Assembly: GCA_018623995.1 (NCBI GenBank)
Contig: JAAZUV010000070.1
Coordinates: forward strand, 1 to 7,152
Length of the DNA: 7,152 nt
DNA from: Methanobacteriota archaeon
GTDB lineage: Archaea; Thermoplasmatota; Poseidoniia; Poseidoniales; Poseidoniaceae
Reading direction: 5' to 3'
Below the pieces are notes generated by a model. That model did not search any database and was not told the DNA's origin. It saw only the letters and a list, made by a program, of their open reading frames with translations. Both the position numbers and the translations under genes were made by a program. Positions 1-7,004 of the stretch are shown piece after piece. The first letter of the stretch is position 1. Every line of letters begins with the position of its first letter.

Positions 1-3
1 GCT

Positions 4-3000
4 ATGCTCATTGCGAGCTTGGAAAATTTCAACCTCATTATTGGCCCATTAAAGCCAACCGAAATAGGAAACGAAAATGCTGCGGAGCTGTTGACGTTAC
101 CTGTTGCGCTTTGGATTACTGTCCTCTGTGCCTACTTCCCTGCAACACACAGAACCAGAGTACCAGCAATGCCGATTGGACTTGCGTTCTCATTGTGGAC
201 GCTCGATGGTGATGAAGCCATCATCCCTTGGGTCATTGCATTGGGCATGATTTCCTACATGCTGTTTGCTGCTGAGGCAACGCGGAAGTGGGTCGCAAAT
301 TTCACAATGTCAGCACTCTCCTTTTCGTACCTCTTTAGTGATCGGATAGGATACGGCGTCGATCAAGTCGAGATGGACATTGCAATTGCCATCGGCATCG
401 TTGTTATCGCTGAAACGGCAAGGAGATTGGACAAGATTTCCATTTGGAACAGTGTTCAAACCGTCACATTCATTGCACTCAGTTCGACCATTTTGGATTC
501 TGAATACTGGTTTGTCACATGGATCTTCGTGATTTATCTCCTCGGCATGGTCTACGAATCAATGCTACGAGCACGAGGTAAGGACGACATTGAACGTCGA
601 AATTCGACGTTGGCTCTGATTACGGCCCTAGCCGTGAGCACTGGTTTGCTCTTGACTGGCAAACTCGACATTCCGGATTCTTACCAAATCTCGGCTCTGA
701 ATGGAGTATCGCTTGAGTTTGTCCTGCTCGGCCTCATTGTGTACGGTCTGTTCAACACCGTACGCGATGTTGAGGTTGATATTGGACAATTGATGTCTCT
801 GCTCGAATTGAAAGCAGCTGGTGCTTACACCTACGATTCGGAAACAAATGCATGGTACATCAAGGAAGTTGATGATGCCGATGTTTTCACTGACAGTTCA
901 ATTGGATCCATTGGTCGTATATCGATGGCGTTCTCGCTTTTAGCAATCACAATTGGTATCAGCATGCTCAACCCAGAGGTATTGGTCGGGGATGCGTTCT
1001 ACCTGGTCGGTTTGTATGCCATTCCAATTGGTCTCGTCATGTGGGAAATCAAATCCATGGATGTCATCTCTTCACAGAGCAGAATGATTGGTGCCTTCAT
1101 GCTCCTCATCGTTGCAGCCTCTTCCATTCCACTCATGTTCAATGTTGAACACACGGATGGCTTGTTCAAGGCAGGTATTGTATACGATATCATCTTCCTA
1201 TCTGCACCGATTGGTGCATTTGTTCTCATCAACAAGCGTGGTCTTGACCGAGACCACTTGAGTCGCCCAGCGGACCAAGTTATGCTCTGTGTTCTGTTGG
1301 TTATTGGAATGCTCGACCAATCCGGTGGTCTGCTCTTCCTTAGCATGTACGGGCTTGTCACGATTACAGCCATTCAATATCGGCACCATGGTGTGACGCT
1401 GTTGGCTCCTCTTGCGACCATCTCAATGTATTGGACCTACGATCACGGCCTTGCTCATGCCTTCCTCGATTCATTCTTCGACAATCCCGATGACATCACG
1501 GAAATTAGAATCCTTTGGTTTACTCGAGTGACTGGAATGCTTGTTGCAGCGCATATGCTGATGCCGCTTGCATGGAGCGTTCGAGATGTCCAAAGCGATG
1601 AATACGTGGACAATCCGTTCCCATGGTTCTTGCCAATGATTTGGTTCTTGTTTGCCATTTGGGCCGTCCTTCCATCGGCGTCTTGGTTGCCACTGGTCGC
1701 TTGTATCTTCGGAATCGCCAATGCATGGGTACGTGGAGACATCAACCTCATGCCACTTCTCTCGGTTGGAATCATCTTCTCCTTCATGATCGGATTCGCT
1801 GATGGAGGCTACTTCACAGGTGACATCTTTGGCTACTCCATGCTGTTCTCAGGTGCGATCATCTACGTTCTTTGGTTGGCAGAAGCCTATGGCATCATGC
1901 GCATGAATGTAACAGATGAAGAACGACTGGAAAAACTCATGCCGTACTCTTTGGATACGCAATTACGCTTTTTGGCCATCTCAACGCTTCTACTTTCGTT
2001 CGATGTTGTCAATGGCCTTGGTATGCTTGCGGGAAGTGGATGGGCCACCTATGAAGCCGTGCAGAAGGGCGACAAGGTATCGATTCTGTTCCTCCCTCTC
2101 ATCGACGGATTGACAGCAGCCAATCTCATCCATCAGTTTGAAGTTGGAACGGAGTCCTTGCGACAGTTCCTCATCGGAGGCATCTTCTTTGTTGAAGGTG
2201 CTGTCATGATTTACCTCTCTTCGAAAACCGACCGAATCTATGACTCGAAGATTTTCACTTGGAAAGACGATGATGAGTTCTTTACGTTCATCGAGTACAT
2301 GGGCTTCTCCGGAGTCGTCGCAGCATTGACCGGTGTCATTTACGCCTTCGGTCAGGATCAAACTGAGATTGCTTTCTTCTTGACTGCAGCCATCCTTACA
2401 GCTCTCGCCATTACTGGCTTTGATGAGACGCAAGCACAGGTTCGGTGGCGACGTGGCCTCGGTGTGTTTGGGTCCGTTTTGACGATGTTTAGCCTTTACA
2501 TGTACTTGGATGGGTCAGATGATGTTCTCTTCAGAAGCCTGACGCTTGTTCTCACTGGGTTGCTCGCTCTTGGCTACGGTTTCATGTACATGCAACGACG
2601 CTCAATGTTCGATGTACAGGATGTTGTTATCCCTCAAGTCTTTGGAAATACTGTTGTTCCTCAACAGCCAGTTCCCGAAGCGTCTGTGGATGATGATGAA
2701 GACGTTGAAGAAGATGACATGGAAGAAGATGTTGAAGAGGAATCTGACGACATCCAAGAACATGAAATCAAGACTGAGTCAACGTCTGTTGAGGAGAAAG
2801 GCAGCACGGATGCTGAAGAATTAGAACTCCTCAAGTTGGGCAAGGAACTTGAAGAAGAGTTGAATGAAATCGCCAAGCCAATTGGTAAGGTAACGACGAA
2901 CAACATCGGTTACATCGAAACGATGGAAGGCTTTGATGTCCGTCTGCCAAAGGAATCGATTGAACAGATCACTCGAACCATTGCCATGACACCGCATGAA

Positions 3001-3066
3001 GGCTTCAAGCCAGTTGTCCGTGTTAACATGCTTGGACAGATTGTCCTTGACTTCGAACCACTGTGA
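4..3066 (+). CDS. Giant multi-pass membrane protein of unknown function with acidic tail (start possibly outside window)
   Basis: I do not recognise a family. From the first ATG the protein has 1020 residues. Roughly residues 30-250 and 302-862 are a succession of hydrophobic segments, about 25 by eye, split by an extramembrane loop near 252-301 that contains several Asp/Glu. After the last membrane segment (about 843-862) comes a linker, an acidic run (896-916), a Glu/Leu/Lys-rich stretch likely to be helical or coiled coil (936-957), and a compact C-terminal domain (about 967-1020) with alternating hydrophobic residues ending in LDFEPL. The frame is open from base 1 and only three bases precede this ATG, so the true start may be upstream. 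No transporter, respiratory-complex or glycosyltransferase motif was visible, so no function is assigned. The gene ends against the convergent protease gene with no spacer. The reading frame is certain; the function is unknown. Confidence 0.9.
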   Translation: MLIASLENFNLIIGPLKPTEIGNENAAELLTLPVALWITVLCAYFPATHRTRVPAMPIGLAFSLWTLDGDEAIIPWVIALGMISYMLFAAEATRKWVANFTMSALSFSYLFSDRIGYGVDQVEMDIAIAIGIVVIAETARRLDKISIWNSVQTVTFIALSSTILDSEYWFVTWIFVIYLLGMVYESMLRARGKDDIERRNSTLALITALAVSTGLLLTGKLDIPDSYQISALNGVSLEFVLLGLIVYGLFNTVRDVEVDIGQLMSLLELKAAGAYTYDSETNAWYIKEVDDADVFTDSSIGSIGRISMAFSLLAITIGISMLNPEVLVGDAFYLVGLYAIPIGLVMWEIKSMDVISSQSRMIGAFMLLIVAASSIPLMFNVEHTDGLFKAGIVYDIIFLSAPIGAFVLINKRGLDRDHLSRPADQVMLCVLLVIGMLDQSGGLLFLSMYGLVTITAIQYRHHGVTLLAPLATISMYWTYDHGLAHAFLDSFFDNPDDITEIRILWFTRVTGMLVAAHMLMPLAWSVRDVQSDEYVDNPFPWFLPMIWFLFAIWAVLPSASWLPLVACIFGIANAWVRGDINLMPLLSVGIIFSFMIGFADGGYFTGDIFGYSMLFSGAIIYVLWLAEAYGIMRMNVTDEERLEKLMPYSLDTQLRFLAISTLLLSFDVVNGLGMLAGSGWATYEAVQKGDKVSILFLPLIDGLTAANLIHQFEVGTESLRQFLIGGIFFVEGAVMIYLSSKTDRIYDSKIFTWKDDDEFFTFIEYMGFSGVVAALTGVIYAFGQDQTEIAFFLTAAILTALAITGFDETQAQVRWRRGLGVFGSVLTMFSLYMYLDGSDDVLFRSLTLVLTGLLALGYGFMYMQRRSMFDVQDVVIPQVFGNTVVPQQPVPEASVDDDEDVEEDDMEEDVEEESDDIQEHEIKTESTSVEEKGSTDAEELELLKLGKELEEELNEIAKPIGKVTTNNIGYIETMEGFDVRLPKESIEQITRTIAMTPHEGFKPVVRVNMLGQIVLDFEPL
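2689..2751 (+). repeat. Low-complexity GAT/GAA tract encoding an acidic run
   Basis: This stretch is almost entirely GAT, GAC, GAA and GAG codons and encodes residues 896-916 of the membrane protein, 18 of 21 being Asp or Glu (others Val, Met, Val, Ser are scattered). It links the last membrane segment to the helical and C-terminal domains. Such purine-rich runs can expand or contract by slippage, so the length may vary between strains. The acidic charge suggests an exposed flexible linker, which is inference. Confidence 0.8.
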
Positions 3067-3069
3067 TCA
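3064..3069. other. Shared palindromic TGATCA formed by two back-to-back stop codons
   Basis: The membrane protein ends with TGA at 3064-3066 and the convergent protease ends with TGA read from 3069 to 3067. Together they make the palindrome TGATCA, so the two coding regions abut with zero spacer. No stem-loop terminator fits between them. The plus strand just after is T-rich (about 3070-3079, reading attcttcttt), which could serve as an archaeal-style termination signal inside the 3' end of the neighbouring gene, but this is weak. Confidence 0.9.
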
Positions 3070-4383
3070 TTCTTCTTTGAAGATGGCTTCACGGTCAGAG
3101 ACAAGTGCTTCGTCAGGTGCTGAAGGGTAAACGCCCCAGTACGCCTCACGAGCTTCTTGGTTGATGTTCATGCAAAGGACGACATCACCTGGACGGTTGT
3201 CCATTTGTTGCGTTCCATTTAGGTGCATCAGCATCGGTTCAATGTTGGACATATTGACAACGCCCCAACCAACTTGAGTGCATGGTGCAACCGGTGAAAC
3301 GGGTGTTGTACCAGAGAGTGGATCCCATGTTGTAAAAGATGGATACCAAGCAGACAAGTTCAGTGCGTTACGAACCTCTGAATTGCGGATGGTAAAGGAT
3401 TCACCGTCATCCGTCGTTCCATTAACGAGATATCCACCACGTGCTGTAGATGCTCCAGAACCTCCGTCGTTGAATTCTTCTCGGAGTTCTTGAAGAATGA
3501 AGGACAGAATTCCAGCCGTGCGGGGCGTTGCAAAAGACGTCCCGGACGTCTCATGATAGCCATCTGTATCATCGTGATTTGGCAAGACTTGCGTCCAATC
3601 AGCCGCAATGTCAGGATAGGATCCACTCATGGTCTCTTTCTGATCATCTCCTTCCTCAGCGTATCCAGCAATACCAATCGACCAAGGTGGGCCTGCCGTA
3701 GCATCTTGAACAGCAGGAGAAGGCGTATTGTCAGCTGCTCCAGTGTGGATCTTGTTGTTGCCAACCACTGCTTCGTACGTTCCAGTCTCGATTCCTGGCA
3801 CTGGGAGAGAGCCTATGGCCCCAAACGATGTGGAGATGATATCTACGAGCGGTTGATTCGAAGCAGCAAGAACGGCTTCTGTCGAGAAACCTTCAACGAA
3901 GAAAATAACTGCATCTGGATTTGCGTCCAAGACTGCCCCCGTAACGGCGGTACCGTGCCCGTCTGAAGGGTCGTCGAGAATGTGAATATCCGTTTGCCCA
4001 TCTGGTGATGTTCCAATGATTTTTGTTCCAGAGAAATACACAATATCGGACGTCGTAATGGTATCCCAGCAAGATTCTTTGTCGGCCTCGTAACGATCTT
4101 GCCATGAACCATCAAACGTAATGTCACATGTTTTGGTCACGCCGAGCGATTCAAGGAGCCAGTTTGGATAGACCTCCTCAGTTCGGAAATGGTCGTGATA
4201 GACGTTGATACCGGTATCAACTGGTGCTACAACAGAATAATGCCTCCATCCTGTATCAGAATTTATTGATGATGTGGAGTTCTGACCTTCATCGTCAGCG
4301 CCCCAATCAGAGATAGCAAAGTACGACATTCCAACGACGAGGAGAAGCATGACGACCAGCCAAGTGCGGAATTTGAGCATCAT
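3067..4383 (-). CDS. Subtilisin-like (S8 family) serine protease, membrane-anchored or secreted
   Basis: This is a serine endopeptidase of the subtilase family. From the chosen start it has 438 residues. Residues 8-24 are a hydrophobic segment after a short K/R-containing head (MMLKFRTW), acting as signal peptide or anchor, so the catalytic domain should lie outside the membrane. The catalytic triad is visible: Asp56 in APVDTGI, His143 in DGHGTAV, and Ser283 in SGTSFATP. Asn219 in GAADN fits the oxyanion position. Only about 30 residues separate the membrane segment from the Asp motif, so there is no room for the usual I9 propeptide. Four Cys (86, 105, 368, 404) could form disulfides. The start is uncertain: ATG at 4383 or 4380 puts the hydrophobic segment near the N-terminus, but the frame stays open upstream through ATG 4443 and TTG 4449. 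No Shine-Dalgarno sequence is well placed for any choice. Substrate unknown; likely nutrient scavenging or surface protein processing. Confidence 0.9.
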   Translation of the reverse strand: MMLKFRTWLVVMLLLVVGMSYFAISDWGADDEGQNSTSSINSDTGWRHYSVVAPVDTGINVYHDHFRTEEVYPNWLLESLGVTKTCDITFDGSWQDRYEADKESCWDTITTSDIVYFSGTKIIGTSPDGQTDIHILDDPSDGHGTAVTGAVLDANPDAVIFFVEGFSTEAVLAASNQPLVDIISTSFGAIGSLPVPGIETGTYEAVVGNNKIHTGAADNTPSPAVQDATAGPPWSIGIAGYAEEGDDQKETMSGSYPDIAADWTQVLPNHDDTDGYHETSGTSFATPRTAGILSFILQELREEFNDGGSGASTARGGYLVNGTTDDGESFTIRNSEVRNALNLSAWYPSFTTWDPLSGTTPVSPVAPCTQVGWGVVNMSNIEPMLMHLNGTQQMDNRPGDVVLCMNINQEAREAYWGVYPSAPDEALVSDREAIFKEE

Positions 4384-4389
4384 AAGCCA

Positions 4390-4404
4390 GAGGTCAAAGA
4401 CCTC
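4390..4404. promoter_or_regulatory. Perfect 15-base inverted repeat just upstream of the protease start
   Basis: The plus strand reads GAGGTC-AAA-GACCTC, two exact 6-base arms around a 3-base centre, ending six bases before the protease ATG at 4383. It could be an operator for a dimeric repressor or a small hairpin in the 5' leader. If the protease starts at 4443 or 4449 it instead encodes EVFDL within the N-terminus. The minus-strand copy of GAGG (4404-4401) is 17 bases from the ATG, too far to be an ordinary ribosome binding site. Confidence 0.4.
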
Positions 4405-4418
4405 GGAGCCGACTGCAA

Positions 4419-4464
4419 CTGCAACATCACCTGCATCGACCATGGCCAAGCCTGCAACATCACC
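4419..4464. repeat. 13-base direct repeat, two copies 33 bases apart
   Basis: CTGCAACATCACC occurs at 4419-4431 and again at 4452-4464. The copies are offset by exactly 33 bases (three helical turns, or 11 codons). Beyond the 13 bases the flanks do not match, so this is not a longer tandem duplication. The position between divergent genes makes it a candidate pair of regulator sites on one face of the helix. Because the offset is a multiple of three, a remnant of a coding repeat (GDVA read on the minus strand) is an alternative. Confidence 0.45.
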
Positions 4465-4513
4465 ATCAAGAAGCCTACGCCGACTTCAAGAACCGCTTTC
4501 TTATCGGAAAACC

Positions 4514-5062
4514 ATGGACGACCCGAACAAGCGAATGGTATGGATTGACCTCGAGATGACAGGTTTGGACTTGGAACGCGAAAGCATCATTGAGATTGCA
4601 ACAATCATTACCGACTCTGAACTCAACATCATTGCCGAGGGGCCAAATCTTGCCATTTCTGTTGCAGAAGAGCTCATCGAAGGCATGGACGAATGGAATA
4701 CTCGACACCACTTTGGAAGCGGATTAATCGACCGAGTGCGGAACGATTCGGTAAGTTTGGAAGAGGCTGAACGACAAACCCTCGAGTTCATTAAAGAACA
4801 CGTACCGAAGAGGACTGCTCCACTCTGTGGCAATTCGGTATGGAACGACCGTCAATTCCTCGTCAAAGAGATGCCAAGTGTTGCGAAGTATTTGCATTAC
4901 AGAATGGTTGATGTTTCGACCATTAAGGAACTTGCACGACGTTGGTATCCAGGGCTGCCAAAATTCGAGAAGAAAGGTGCACATCTCGCCCTCGATGACA
5001 TTCGCGAGTCTGTGTACGAATTGGTTCACTTTCGCGAATTGATCTTCACCGACCGTCCGTGA
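4514..5062 (+). CDS. orn: Oligoribonuclease (3'-5' exoribonuclease for short RNAs)
   Basis: Orn degrades two- to five-nucleotide RNA fragments, the last step of RNA turnover, and clears pGpG from cyclic-di-GMP breakdown where that signal exists; it acts in the cytoplasm. The 182-residue protein matches the length of E. coli Orn (181). It belongs to the DEDDh exonuclease group, and all five catalytic residues can be seen: Asp12 and Glu14 in WIDLEMTGLD, Asp112 in GNSVWNDRQFL, His157 and Asp162 in HLALDDIRES. The blocks EIATIITDSELNIIAEGP and DVSTIKELARRW are also family hallmarks. The frame is open back to 4349, but the family begins a few residues before WIDLEMTG, and the upstream 55 codons are Ser/Thr/Pro-rich and lie across the divergent gap, so ATG 4514 is chosen; ATG 4535 is a shorter option. 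No clear Shine-Dalgarno precedes it. Its end overlaps the convergent flavin oxidoreductase by 17 bases. The close match to bacterial Orn suggests lateral transfer if the host is archaeal. Confidence 0.96.
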   Translation: MDDPNKRMVWIDLEMTGLDLERESIIEIATIITDSELNIIAEGPNLAISVAEELIEGMDEWNTRHHFGSGLIDRVRNDSVSLEEAERQTLEFIKEHVPKRTAPLCGNSVWNDRQFLVKEMPSVAKYLHYRMVDVSTIKELARRWYPGLPKFEKKGAHLALDDIRESVYELVHFRELIFTDRP

Positions 5063-6128
5063 CAAATCCTCTCCATCGTCGCATGTATTCAACGAATGTT
5101 GGACTCAGGTCAGCTGAACGAAGTTCTTCAGGCGTAAATGGGGCTGCCTTCGGATTGTAGGTCGAATCTGTGACCAATGAAGCCCAATCTGGATGGGGCA
5201 GTGCGACACGAGCAACGCCGACTGCTTGAGCCCCCTGATCGAGGACGAGCTGAGCATCCTCTGCACTCCAAACCGAACCAGTCGATACAATCGGAATGGA
5301 ATCGGAATAAATAGAACATAGTTCTCTCGTGATGGTTTGATTGTTGTCTTGTTTCTCAAAGATATCCCAGCAGGAGATATGAAGTGCATCGATTTTCTCC
5401 TCGATGAGCAGCTCAATGACCTGCTTCGTATCTTCCATTGTGATTCCTATTTCATCAGAAACTGGTGAAAGGCGGACCATGATAGCAAATTCATTACGGA
5501 CAACCTCTCGAATACCACGAATGATGCGCAGAAGGAACGTACATCGCTGTTCTACATCGCCCCCAAACGCATCGCTACGTCGATTGGTGTTCGAACCAAG
5601 AAACTGAGCGATAAGGTAACCATGTGCTCCATGCAGTTCAACGCCATCAAACCCTGCTGTTTCACAACGTTGTGCTGCTTTGATGAAGCTTGAAATGGTC
5701 TCTTCAACTTCGTTTGTGGAAAGACGTCTTGAAGAACCCTCGCTTTCGGAAATGAAATTCACGCTTGCCGAGGAGGCTTGTTGACCTGTAATCGAAGAAG
5801 GTGCACGCATGCCTCCATGGAAAATCTGAACAAACGATTTCGAGTCGTGTTGTTTCAACTGTGTCGCAAGTGAGGTCAAACCAGGAAGATGGTGATCACC
5901 CCATACTCCAAACTCACCTTCCCAACCTTGACCTGATTCTTGCACATGCGATGCTGCGGTTGTGACGATGCCAAAGCCACCTTCAGCACGACGTAGTAAG
6001 AATCGCATCTCTTCGTCCGAAAGCGTACCATCAGCATGACTCTGTTTGTTGGTCATCGCTGCAAGAACGCTACGATTTGGAATCACCAAACCGTTTCGCA
6101 TCTCCCAAGACTCATCCATCGATGGCAT
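5046..6128 (-). CDS. Old Yellow Enzyme family FMN-dependent NAD(P)H oxidoreductase
   Basis: This is a single-domain flavin-binding TIM barrel that uses NAD(P)H to reduce activated C=C bonds or similar substrates in the cytoplasm. Its 360 residues resemble the YqjM-like branch (about 340). Visible motifs in order: the N-terminal FMN region NRSVLAAMTNKQS (18-30), QIFHGGMRA (101-109), the active-site block VELHGAHGYLIAQFLGSNTN (163-182) with His166, His169 and Tyr171, RRSDAFGG (183-190) then Arg195, MVRLSP (217-222) with Arg219, and the phosphate-binding pair STGS (282-285) and GVARVALPHPDW (304-315). The tail PFTPEELRSADLSP is family-typical. It lacks the C-terminal iron-sulfur and FAD domains of 2,4-dienoyl-CoA reductase. 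The start has GAGG seven bases upstream, and the gene follows xdhC by nine bases, so it is likely co-transcribed and translationally coupled. Substrate unknown. Confidence 0.95.
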   Translation of the reverse strand: MPSMDESWEMRNGLVIPNRSVLAAMTNKQSHADGTLSDEEMRFLLRRAEGGFGIVTTAASHVQESGQGWEGEFGVWGDHHLPGLTSLATQLKQHDSKSFVQIFHGGMRAPSSITGQQASSASVNFISESEGSSRRLSTNEVEETISSFIKAAQRCETAGFDGVELHGAHGYLIAQFLGSNTNRRSDAFGGDVEQRCTFLLRIIRGIREVVRNEFAIMVRLSPVSDEIGITMEDTKQVIELLIEEKIDALHISCWDIFEKQDNNQTITRELCSIYSDSIPIVSTGSVWSAEDAQLVLDQGAQAVGVARVALPHPDWASLVTDSTYNPKAAPFTPEELRSADLSPTFVEYMRRWRGFVTDGR

Positions 6129-6135
6129 AGGATGG

Positions 6136-6140
6136 CCTCA
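6136..6140 (-). promoter_or_regulatory. Ribosome binding site overlapping the xdhC stop codon
   Basis: On the minus strand the xdhC stop TGA runs directly into a Shine-Dalgarno core as TGAGG. GAGG lies seven bases before the flavin oxidoreductase ATG at 6128. This fixes that start over the in-frame ATG three codons later and suggests that a ribosome finishing xdhC can restart on the next gene. Confidence 0.7.
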
Positions 6141-7004
6141 CTGATCTCGCCAATTTGGAGCATGAACATCTGCATCTTTGTGCATGGACAGAATTTCAGC
6201 GATGACAGCAATCGCAATCTCTTCAGGCGATTCAGCACCAATGTTCAATCCGATTGGACATCGCACTTGGCCGAGGGAGGATGGCTGGATTCCAACGTCG
6301 ATGCACGACTCTGTGAACGATTTCCATTTGGAACGGCTGCCAATCGCCCCAATCCTAGGGAAGGCTTTCCCATCAGGGTAAACATTCGCACCTTCTGCAA
6401 GTTGCAGCAGCCTCTGAAGCCTGTCAAGGTCTTCGGAATAATCATGACCAAGCAAAAGAACGTCCGAAAAGCGCGAGAGCGATTCTGCAGTTTCGTTGCT
6501 AAAGAATGCTTCAACGGTTGAATAAGATCGTTCGATGGCTTCAGGATAGAGTTCAACGGTTGTGAACGCTTCACGAGTGTCTTGAACGGAATAATTCCAG
6601 CCTTTTTTTGGCAACAATTTGGAGATGGCTTCCGAGCAATGTCCTCCTCCCATCAGCAAAATATGTGGCATCGGTAACATCAACTCCAATGAAATGGTGA
6701 CTTGTCCACCACAAAGTGAGTCGAGTGGTTGCACTTCATAGCCCTTCGCCCCTTTGTTGAGGCCAAAGGTGTGCACCTCAGATGTTGCTTTTGTTTCTTG
6801 AAGCAATTCTTTGCAACGGTTGAGAATTCGATGTTCCAAACCAGCTCCACCAACCGTCACGACCCAATTTTGAGACCGATTCATCGCCAAGCGTGCTCCG
6901 GATTTTCCTGGTACGCTACCTTTCGTTGCAACAACAGTAGCGAGAACAACAGGCGAATTGTGTTGCAATTGTTCCAACGCCCATGCTAGAACTCTCGCCG
7001 TCAT
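6138..7004 (-). CDS. XdhC/CoxI family molybdenum-cofactor maturation protein
   Basis: XdhC-type proteins bind the molybdenum cofactor, help place its terminal sulfur and deliver it to xanthine dehydrogenase or CO dehydrogenase type enzymes in the cytoplasm. From ATG 7004 the protein has 288 residues and both halves of the family. The N-terminal XdhC/CoxI domain shows ATVVATKGSVPGKSGA (22-37), a GGAG (52-55) and the cysteine motif LCGG with Cys98. The C-terminal Rossmann domain shows MGGGH (118-122), QDTRE (141-145), GHDYSEDL (186-193), IGAIGSRSKW (218-227) and CPIGLNIGAESPEEIAIAVI (249-268). ATG 7004 is preferred to the upstream GTG 7028 because it has GAGG seven bases upstream and leaves the usual 20 or so residues before ATVV. 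The gene sits between a probable MocA-like gene and a flavin oxidoreductase. XdhC is not itself the enzyme; its partner hydroxylase is not in the window. Confidence 0.94.
   Translation of the reverse strand: MTARVLAWALEQLQHNSPVVLATVVATKGSVPGKSGARLAMNRSQNWVVTVGGAGLEHRILNRCKELLQETKATSEVHTFGLNKGAKGYEVQPLDSLCGGQVTISLELMLPMPHILLMGGGHCSEAISKLLPKKGWNYSVQDTREAFTTVELYPEAIERSYSTVEAFFSNETAESLSRFSDVLLLGHDYSEDLDRLQRLLQLAEGANVYPDGKAFPRIGAIGSRSKWKSFTESCIDVGIQPSSLGQVRCPIGLNIGAESPEEIAIAVIAEILSMHKDADVHAPNWRDQ

Larger units (their letters stand above)
4384..4513. promoter_or_regulatory. Divergent intergenic region between the protease and orn
   Basis: This 130-base gap should hold promoters for both the leftward protease and rightward orn. 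By eye it is not A/T-rich and has no convincing TATA box about 26 bases upstream of either start; the nearest A/T-rich piece is tttcttat at 4497-4504, too close to the orn ATG for a leaderless archaeal promoter. It carries an inverted repeat and a direct repeat, listed separately. It is also open in both flanking genes' frames, so part of it could be translated if the protease starts farther upstream. The role is inferred from gene orientation alone. Confidence 0.5.

Noticed and set aside
1990..2433. A 147-residue open frame on the minus strand inside the membrane protein gene
   Set aside because: It lies antisense to an uninterrupted membrane-protein frame and has no recognisable domain; a shadow frame.
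2546..2824. A 92-residue plus-strand frame rich in Lys, Met and Leu overlapping the acidic tract
   Set aside because: It is the +1 reading of the GAT/GAA low-complexity stretch, which mechanically gives Met/Lys-rich sequence; no motif or start signal supports it.
3490..3966. A 158-residue open frame on the plus strand opposite the protease
   Set aside because: It lies wholly antisense to a gene with a full catalytic triad and its translation shows no recognisable motif; a shadow frame.
4349..4513. A 55-codon in-frame upstream extension of orn
   Set aside because: It is Ser/Thr/Pro-rich and low in complexity, crosses the start of the divergent protease gene, and the Orn family starts just before WIDLEMTGLD; ATG 4514 gives the normal length.
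6036..6521. A 161-residue plus-strand frame spanning the xdhC and oxidoreductase junction
   Set aside because: It lies antisense to two well-identified genes and their ribosome binding site; no domain is seen.
6603..6609. A run of seven A (minus strand) in xdhC, with an alternative frame open for over 100 codons to 6245
   Set aside because: The main frame continues intact through all later XdhC motifs, and the alternative frame shows no recognisable motif, so neither programmed frameshifting nor a broken gene is supported.
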